In this document: in pieces, positions 6,001-8,736 of the stretch
Layout of the letters: each line of letters begins with the position of its first letter
How positions within the stretch are numbered: the stretch's first letter is position 1
Assembly (NCBI GenBank): GCA_900543975.1
Contig: UQTI01000084.1
Coordinates: 1 to 8,736, forward strand
Length of the DNA stretch: 8,736 nt
DNA from: an uncultured Prevotella sp.
Lineage (GTDB): Bacteria > Bacteroidota > Bacteroidia > Bacteroidales > Bacteroidaceae
Direction of reading: 5' to 3'
Position numbers and translations under genes: made by a program
Notes under the pieces: generated by a model
Database searches by the model: none
The model's input: the letters and a program-made list of their open reading frames with translations, nothing else
What the model was told of the DNA's origin: nothing

Positions 6001-6343
6001 GGTGAGCATTCCTGCCATCATCGGCTTCATCTCGCTCTTCGGAATGGCCACCCGCGGCGGCATGCTGCTTGTCGACCGTTACAACGAGCTGGCGCGTCAC
6101 GGTCTGTCGCGTCGCGAGGTGGTGCTGCGTGGCTCGCTCGACCGTCTGCTCCCCATCCTCATGACGGCTCTCAGCTCGGGTCTCGCACTCATTCCCTTGG
6201 CACTCGGCAGCAGCTTGCCCGGCAACGAGATCCAGAGCCCCATGGCGCAGGTCATGCTCGGCGGTCTGCTCACCAGCACCCTGCTCAACCTCATCATCGT
6301 GCCGCTCATGGCACCGCTGAAGGTTAAGGAAACTGGCGATTGA
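3098..6343 (+). CDS. Heavy-metal efflux RND pump (HME family, CusA/CzcA type), with repeat insertion
   Basis: A 1081-residue inner-membrane proton/metal antiporter of the tripartite complex. TM1 is at about 13-32, TM2-TM6 about 345-505, TM7 about 588-606 and TM8-TM12 from about 917 on, with two large periplasmic domains between. TM4 carries AIGSLVDDAIVDVEN (399-413); D405 and E412 fit the proton-relay acids of the family, and the pattern is closer to the Cu/Ag (CusA) form than to DFGxxxDGA of CzcA. The second periplasmic domain has STLPGVSFEESDRM, GRAELDEHALG and PISHRIDAMLSGTKAGIAIKV. By recalled alignment, the three Cu-binding methionines of E. coli CusA are not conserved, so copper specificity is doubtful. 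Residues 508-558 are three 17-residue copies of a DNA repeat, in the cytoplasmic linker between TM6 and TM7; without them the protein is about 1030 residues, near the family norm. The start is GTG, where the family N-terminus is expected (MLNKIISFSLHNRPV). Confidence 0.93.
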   Translation: MLNKIISFSLHNRPVILFFCVLLMIVGIWTACKMEVDVFPDLNAPTVVVMTEAQGMASEEVERLVTFPIETAVNGATDVRRVRSSSTTGFSVVWVEFDWGTDIYRDRQIVSEKLATIGDALPQGVGQPTLGPQSSILGEVMFIGLTADSTSMGDLRTLADWTVRPQLLATGGVAQVTVMGGDIMEYQIRIHPERMRHYGVTLTQVMDATRNMNRNASGGVLYERGNEYIVRGVLTTANTELLGQAVVATTAKGQPVVLADVADVEMGVKSPKMGLASVSGKPAVLLTVTKQPSTSTLELTGKLDEVVEQMRSALPKDVKVNTQLYRQQNFIDSSISNIKKSLVEGGIFVVLVLFIFLMNARTTVISLVTIPLSLLITMLVLHVMGLTINTMSIGGMAIAIGSLVDDAIVDVENVFKRLRQNARLPKEQRQGKLDVIFHASREVRMPILNSTLIIVVSFVPLFFLSGLEGRMLAPLGVSFIVSLFASTVVALTLTPVLCSYLLKDGGESEEGRVKSEEFNGLSLGSEEGRVKSEEFNSLSLESEEGRVKSEEFNGDSPHGAGSQEPRWVRAMKVRYEQLLMHVLDGPKRVILIATGVLVVLTLVLFFNLGRSFLPPFNEGSFTINVSTLPGVSFEESDRMGEQAERLLLQVPEVKDVARKTGRAELDEHALGVNTSEMEVPFELKDRSKEEVMADIRSKLRTLPGVNVEIGQPISHRIDAMLSGTKAGIAIKVFGPDLTTLHSIGLQIQQATRSIDGVTDLNVEQQVERPQLVIRPRRLLLASNGITLPQFAAYVNAALGGEVVSQVQDGGKTFDLTVRMADEDINSIDHIRNMLIDTADGRQVCLSDVADIFSSAGPNTISRENAQRKLVVSANAQGRDLRSVVNDMRQSIETNVKLPDGYRVEYGGQFESEASASRLLLGLSVVSIVVILLLLYLQFRSWKQSVVVLLNLPLALIGGVLALVVTGGVVSIPAIIGFISLFGMATRGGMLLVDRYNELARHGLSRREVVLRGSLDRLLPILMTALSSGLALIPLALGSSLPGNEIQSPMAQVMLGGLLTSTLLNLIIVPLMAPLKVKETGD
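4619..4759 (+). repeat. 51-bp tandem repeat, 2.8 copies, in frame inside the pump gene
   Basis: Units begin at 4619, 4670 and 4721, exactly 51 bases (17 codons) apart, and are nearly identical. Each starts with four heptads, AGTGAAG AGGGAAG and AGTGAAG twice, then AATTCAATGGCTTG and AGCCTTG. The third unit leaves the pattern after GAATTCAATGGC (ends 4759). The protein reads SEEGRVKSEEFNGLSLG, SEEGRVKSEEFNSLSLE and SEEGRVKSEEFNGDSPH. Codons such as AGT and AGA differ from the GC-rich choice in the flanks, which points to inserted repeat DNA and not original pump sequence. Confidence 0.95.
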
Positions 6344-6366
6344 TGATGAGCATCTGCTTATTTTTT

Positions 6367-6510
6367 GCGCTTCGCGCATTTTTAAACATTAATTTCCATT
6401 AATTGAACATTCTTGCGCTCCGTAGCTGCTCAGGCGCTTCGCGCATTTTTAAACATTAATTTCCATTAATTGAACATTCTTGCGCTCCGTAGGTGCTCAG
6501 GCGCTTCGCG
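6367..6510. repeat. 67-bp tandem repeat in the pump-channel spacer, 2 full copies plus start of a third
   Basis: Copies start at 6367, 6434 and 6501. The first two are identical over 67 bases except for C at 6426 versus G at 6493. Each opens with the palindrome GCGCTTCGCGC, continues with an AT-rich part (TTTTTAAACATTAATTTCC) and ends TGCGCTCCGTAG then TGCTCAG. The third copy keeps only GCGCTTCGCG before diverging. The array starts 23 bases after the pump stop codon. Confidence 0.92.
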
Positions 6511-6531
6511 GAGTATGAACATCAATTTTTC

Positions 6532-6610
6532 CGCGCGAAGCGCGTATTAATGATAATTAATGGGTCATTAATGAAAATTAATGTTTAAAACAACACGAGC
6601 GCGAAGCGCG
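6532..6610. repeat. Inverted counterpart of the 67-bp repeat, with palindromes
   Basis: CATTAATGAAAATTAATG, then TTTAAAA and GCGCGAAGCGC (about 6567-6609), is the degenerate reverse complement of the front half of the 67-bp unit. CGCGCGAAGCGCG (6532-6544) is another copy of the palindromic core. The spacer transcript could therefore fold into a large stem-loop pairing this part with either upstream copy. Four ATTAATG-like words occur at 6545-6583. Confidence 0.75.
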
Positions 6611-6691
6611 ACGTAAATAAGACGTAAATAATAAACTTTGCGAAAGTTCAGTTAAAGACAAAAAACAAAGAATTGTTAAAGACGAAAAAAG
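6610..6691 (+). promoter_or_regulatory. Leader of the outer-membrane channel gene with small repeats
   Basis: GACGTAAATAA is repeated exactly in tandem (6610-6620 and 6621-6631). A perfect hairpin AACTTT-GCG-AAAGTT follows (6634-6648). Then GTTAAAGAC plus an A-rich tail occurs twice (about 6651 and 6675), the second ending at the start codon. TAAACTTTG at 6632-6640 is one base longer than TAnnTTTG, so a separate promoter is possible but weak. No Shine-Dalgarno site is evident. Confidence 0.35.
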
Positions 6692-7963
6692 ATGAAGAAA
6701 AATATGACATGGGCACGAAACGGCGTGCTCTTCATGGCTCTCTCTCTATGCGCCCTCACAACGGGGGCGCAGGAGGCCGATAAGCAATCGGCGCAGGAGG
6801 CCGAAAAAGAAAGATCGGCGCAGGAGGCCGAGCCGACAACGTTTGGCGTGTGGACAGCGCAGATGCAGACCATTGCTCGCAACAACGCCTCTTTGCGCGC
6901 CCTCCACAGCTCGCTTGAGGCCACGCGCTTGGCCAACGGTGCCGACAATGCCTTGCCCGACCCCGAGGCAGAGGTGGCTTACATGTTTGGCAGTCCGAAG
7001 GGGGTGCCTAACCGCACCAACGTGGCTGTGACGCAGACCCTCCCCTGGGGCGTGCTCACAGGCCACCGCTCGCGCCTGTCGAAGGCTGCCAACTCGTCGG
7101 CGGCTGCCACCTACCGCGTGGCCTTTCAGCGGGTCATGGGCGAGGCCGATGCTGCTCTCGTGAGCATGGTCCATCTTAACCGCTTGTGCCGCGAACTGGA
7201 GAGCCGTCTTGCTCAGGCACGTGACATCGCCTCGATGTATGAGAAGAAATTTAAGGATGGCGACATCAGCATCGTTGAGCTCAACAAGGTGCGGCTCAAC
7301 GCGTCTGTGGCTGAGGCCGAGCTGCAACGTGCTAAGGCCGACCGCCATGCCGCCGGGCAGACGCTTCAAGCTCTTAACGGCGGACAGCCGCTCGCCGTCG
7401 CCGACACCCTTTACCCCGTGGCCGCGGCGCTGCCGCCGCTTGACGTGCTGAAGGCGGACCTCGCGCGCAGCGCAGCCGTGACACAGGCTGAGGCATCGGT
7501 GACTGAGAGCGAGGCCGCCATAAAGCTTGCCAAGACGGAGGGGCTGCCACAGCTCACCGTGGGCTTTCAGGGCGAATATATAAAGGACAACAACTACAGC
7601 GGTCCGAGCGTGGGACTCTCCATTCCGCTTTGGGGCAACTCGCGCCGCAAGGTCAAGGCGGCGCGTGCCGAGCAGGTGGCGCGCAAGCTCGACCTGCAGG
7701 CCGTGCGCCAGCAGCAGCAGATGGAGCTGGAACAGGCCTATGCGCAAGCCGTGGAGCTGCGGGCCACTGCCGACCGTCTGCGCTCTGACCTCAACGCAGC
7801 CTCTTCCGACACGCTCTTGCGCCGCTCGCTCGAGGCAGGACAGCTGTCGCTGCTCGACTATCTGCTTGAGCAGTCGTTCTACTATTCGGCCCGCACCGCC
7901 CTTCTCGATGCAGAACGCGATGCTCAACTGGCTTTGTCTCAGTTGCGGACGCTGATGTATTAA
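6692..7963 (+). CDS. TolC-like outer membrane efflux factor, CusC/CzcC type
   Basis: A 423-residue outer-membrane channel protein completing the tripartite efflux system. Residues 1-26 form a signal peptide (KK near the start, hydrophobic 11-22, likely cleavage at TGA|Q). There is no lipobox cysteine, unlike E. coli CusC. The mature N-terminus carries three AQEA(D/E) motifs (26-48) encoded by a 15-base repeat. Two outer-membrane efflux protein repeats follow. The first includes PDPEAEVAYMFGSP, VTQTLPWGV and KKFKDGDISIVELNKVRL. The second has the strand GLPQLTVGFQGEY, GPSVGLSIPLWG and long Ala/Gln/Arg-rich helices ending SLEAGQLSLLDYLLEQ. Length is usual for the family. It lies 349 bases after the pump in the same direction. 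Cotranscription is likely, though the repeat-rich spacer could lower its expression or supply its own promoter. Confidence 0.92.
   Translation: MKKNMTWARNGVLFMALSLCALTTGAQEADKQSAQEAEKERSAQEAEPTTFGVWTAQMQTIARNNASLRALHSSLEATRLANGADNALPDPEAEVAYMFGSPKGVPNRTNVAVTQTLPWGVLTGHRSRLSKAANSSAAATYRVAFQRVMGEADAALVSMVHLNRLCRELESRLAQARDIASMYEKKFKDGDISIVELNKVRLNASVAEAELQRAKADRHAAGQTLQALNGGQPLAVADTLYPVAAALPPLDVLKADLARSAAVTQAEASVTESEAAIKLAKTEGLPQLTVGFQGEYIKDNNYSGPSVGLSIPLWGNSRRKVKAARAEQVARKLDLQAVRQQQQMELEQAYAQAVELRATADRLRSDLNAASSDTLLRRSLEAGQLSLLDYLLEQSFYYSARTALLDAERDAQLALSQLRTLMY
6766..6831 (+). repeat. 15-base repeat, three copies, at the mature N-terminus of the channel protein
   Basis: GGCGCAGGAGGCCGA occurs identically at 6766-6780, 6790-6804 and 6817-6831, spaced 24 and 27 bases apart, so all copies stay in frame. 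It encodes AQEA followed by D or E. The first copy spans the predicted signal-peptidase site. Confidence 0.9.
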
Positions 7964-7993
7964 GTGGACGAAAGATAACCGAATAAGTGTAAG

Positions 7994-8008
7994 GCTGCTT
8001 CGTGCAGC
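7994..8008. terminator. Small hairpin after the channel gene
   Basis: GCTGC (7994-7998) and GCAGC (8004-8008) pair around TTCGT, 30 bases after the channel stop. No T-tract follows on either strand, so as an intrinsic terminator it is weak; it may cap the 3' end of the efflux message together with the longer stem at 8014-8078. Confidence 0.3.
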
Positions 8009-8013
8009 ATGAA

Positions 8014-8078
8014 AAACGGATAATTGTTGAGTCTTGTTTTAGTTAAAACAGTAAAATTTTCTCAATAATTATCCGTTT
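8014..8078. terminator. Long stem-loop between the channel and NlpE-like genes
   Basis: The left arm 8014-8031 (AAACGGATAATTGTTGAG) pairs with the right arm 8061-8078 (CTCAATAATTATCCGTTT) over 18 positions with one G-U pair and no other mismatch. Nested inside is GTTTT-AGTT-AAAAC (8036-8049). Only a weakly T-rich stretch follows. It probably ends the efflux transcript, but the length and near-perfection are also compatible with a small repeat element. Confidence 0.5.
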
Positions 8079-8092
8079 CTCTATCTCAATAG

Positions 8093-8112
8093 AAAGATAA
8101 ACGTTATCTTTG
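8093..8112 (+). promoter_or_regulatory. Promoter -7 box inside a perfect palindrome, upstream of the NlpE-like gene
   Basis: TATCTTTG (8105-8112) is a full match to TAnnTTTG. It lies in the right arm of a perfect palindrome AAAGATAA-ACG-TTATCTTT (8093-8111), so a protein bound there would cover the promoter. No good -33 box is seen. The predicted leader is about 70 bases long, begins with a short hairpin CCCG-ATGA-CGGG (8117-8128), and ends in AAAAAAGG just before the ATG. Confidence 0.6.
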
Positions 8113-8190
8113 CAGACCCGATGACGGGGTATGGACGACTATAAAAAACAGAATGAAACCCAGAATAATTAATTTTTAAACAAAAAAGGT

Positions 8191-8646
8191 ATGAATAAGA
8201 AAATGATGTTTTTGGCAGTTGCAGCCGTCGCTCTGATGGCTTCGTGTTCAGGCAAGAAGACTGCTCCCAACGTTAGTGAAGCCGACTCGGCAAACCAGGC
8301 AGACACCACAGCTGCCGCAACCGTTGACCTCGCTTCTGTGGCTGGCACCTATGAGGGCACTCTCCCTGCTGCCGACTGCCCGGGAATAAAGACCGTGCTC
8401 ACGATAAACGTCGACAGCACCTACGAGCTGAAGCAAGATTATATTGACCGCCCCGACTCACACGACGAGGCCAGCGGCGTGTTACAGGTGCTCGATGGTG
8501 GCGTGCTCATGCTCGTGCGCCCGTCAAGCGGCGACCACACCTTCTATAAGGTTAAGGACGCAGGCAGCATCGTCATGACCGACTCGCTCGGAAACGAGCC
8601 CGAGGGAGAAATGGCGAAGCTCTATGTTTTAAAGGTAAAAAAGTAA
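8191..8646 (+). CDS. NlpE-like lipoprotein (copper resistance / envelope stress family)
   Basis: A 151-residue lipoprotein. The signal ends ALMASC with lipidation expected at C19, then a Ser/Thr/Ala/Asp-rich linker to about residue 46. The domain begins with VAGTYEGTLPAADCPGIKTV (50-69) and ends with SIVMTDSLGNEPEGEMAKLY and a VLK tail. This is the N-terminal NlpE domain; in E. coli NlpE that domain holds a CxxC motif and the protein senses surface contact and lipoprotein trafficking for the Cpx system. Here the usual first Cys is A60, leaving only C63. The second (C-terminal) E. coli domain is absent, as is common in Bacteroidetes versions. Its own promoter is predicted. Proximity to metal efflux genes is suggestive, but a metal role is not shown. 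The last codons and stop lie in an A-rich tandem repeat. Confidence 0.85.
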   Translation: MNKKMMFLAVAAVALMASCSGKKTAPNVSEADSANQADTTAAATVDLASVAGTYEGTLPAADCPGIKTVLTINVDSTYELKQDYIDRPDSHDEASGVLQVLDGGVLMLVRPSSGDHTFYKVKDAGSIVMTDSLGNEPEGEMAKLYVLKVKK

Positions 8647-8660
8647 AAAGGTAAAAAAGG
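8631..8660 (+). repeat. Eight-base tandem repeat across the NlpE-like stop codon
   Basis: AAAGGTAA (8631-8638), AAAAGTAA (8639-8646), AAAGGTAA (8647-8654) and AAAAGG follow one another with an 8-base period (16-base exact period). The C-terminal lysines and the TAA stop of the lipoprotein are formed by repeat bases. Confidence 0.75.
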
Positions 8661-8667
8661 CTGACGC

Positions 8668-8736
8668 CCTTGAAAGGGAAGAGTGAAGAACGAAGAGTGA
8701 AGAATTCATGTGCTTGTTTCTCACATAGCCTTGGCC
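8668..8736 (+). repeat. Another copy of the heptad/GAATTC repeat at the window end
   Basis: CCTTGAA is followed by the heptads AGGGAAG (8675), AGTGAAG (8682), AACGAAG (8689) and AGTGAAG (8696), then AATTCATGTGCTTG and, after ten extra bases, AGCCTTGG. Element order and sequence match the 51-bp unit in the pump gene. ATGTG (8708-8712) and CACAT (8722-8726) form a small inverted repeat around the extra bases. The tract may continue past the window. No gene is seen here. Confidence 0.8.

Noticed and set aside
6367..6610. Insertion sequence or MITE with terminal inverted repeats
   Set aside because: There is no transposase and no visible target-site duplication. The copies are in tandem, with only a degenerate inverted part, so an intergenic repeat array is the simpler description.
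1..8736. tRNA, rRNA or known riboswitch
   Set aside because: No cloverleaf with a TTCGA-type T-loop, no rRNA-like conserved stretch and no recognisable riboswitch core were seen in the spacers on either strand.

Overview
The window looks like chromosomal DNA of a Bacteroidales bacterium, most likely a Prevotellaceae member. The clues are candidate promoters with the Bacteroidetes -7 motif TAnnTTTG, A/T-rich leaders without clear Shine-Dalgarno sites, GC-rich genes set in AT-rich spacers, lipoproteins with Bacteroidetes-style lipoboxes, and many short intergenic repeats (AGTGAAG heptads, GCGAAGCG palindromes). The genus is an inference; no rRNA or marker gene is present.

Layout. Positions 1-355 hold the possible tail of an upstream gene, a strong hairpin suited to end minus-strand transcription, and a heptad repeat tract. 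A nitroreductase (356-865, minus) follows, and just upstream of it on the same strand lies the C-terminal stump of an AraC-type regulator (about 874-984). The right-hand side is a plus-strand metal-efflux locus: a small His/Cys-rich exported protein (1148-1585), a His-rich periplasmic adaptor lipoprotein of the CusB/CzcB type (1737-2942), a heavy-metal RND pump of the CusA/CzcA type (3098-6343), and a TolC-like outer-membrane channel (6692-7963). A separate promoter-like region leads to an NlpE-like lipoprotein (8191-8646), and the window closes in another repeat tract.

Working together, adaptor, pump and outer-membrane factor should form a tripartite complex that exports metal ions from the periplasm or inner-membrane face out of the cell. 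The His-rich small protein and the adaptor's His-rich N-terminus plausibly collect or buffer metal in the periplasm. The metal cannot be fixed from sequence: TM4 of the pump resembles the Cu/Ag type, but the periplasmic methionines known from E. coli CusA seem to be missing.

The gene content is a recognisable metal-efflux system, and I see no wholly new system in it. The more unusual signal is in the repeats. A heptad-based repeat occurs at three places, one of them inside the pump gene as three in-frame 51-bp copies that add about 47-51 residues to a cytoplasmic linker. Three genes have short tandem repeats of three unrelated sequences overlapping their stop codons. The adaptor-pump and pump-channel spacers both carry palindromic GCGAAGCG-type elements.
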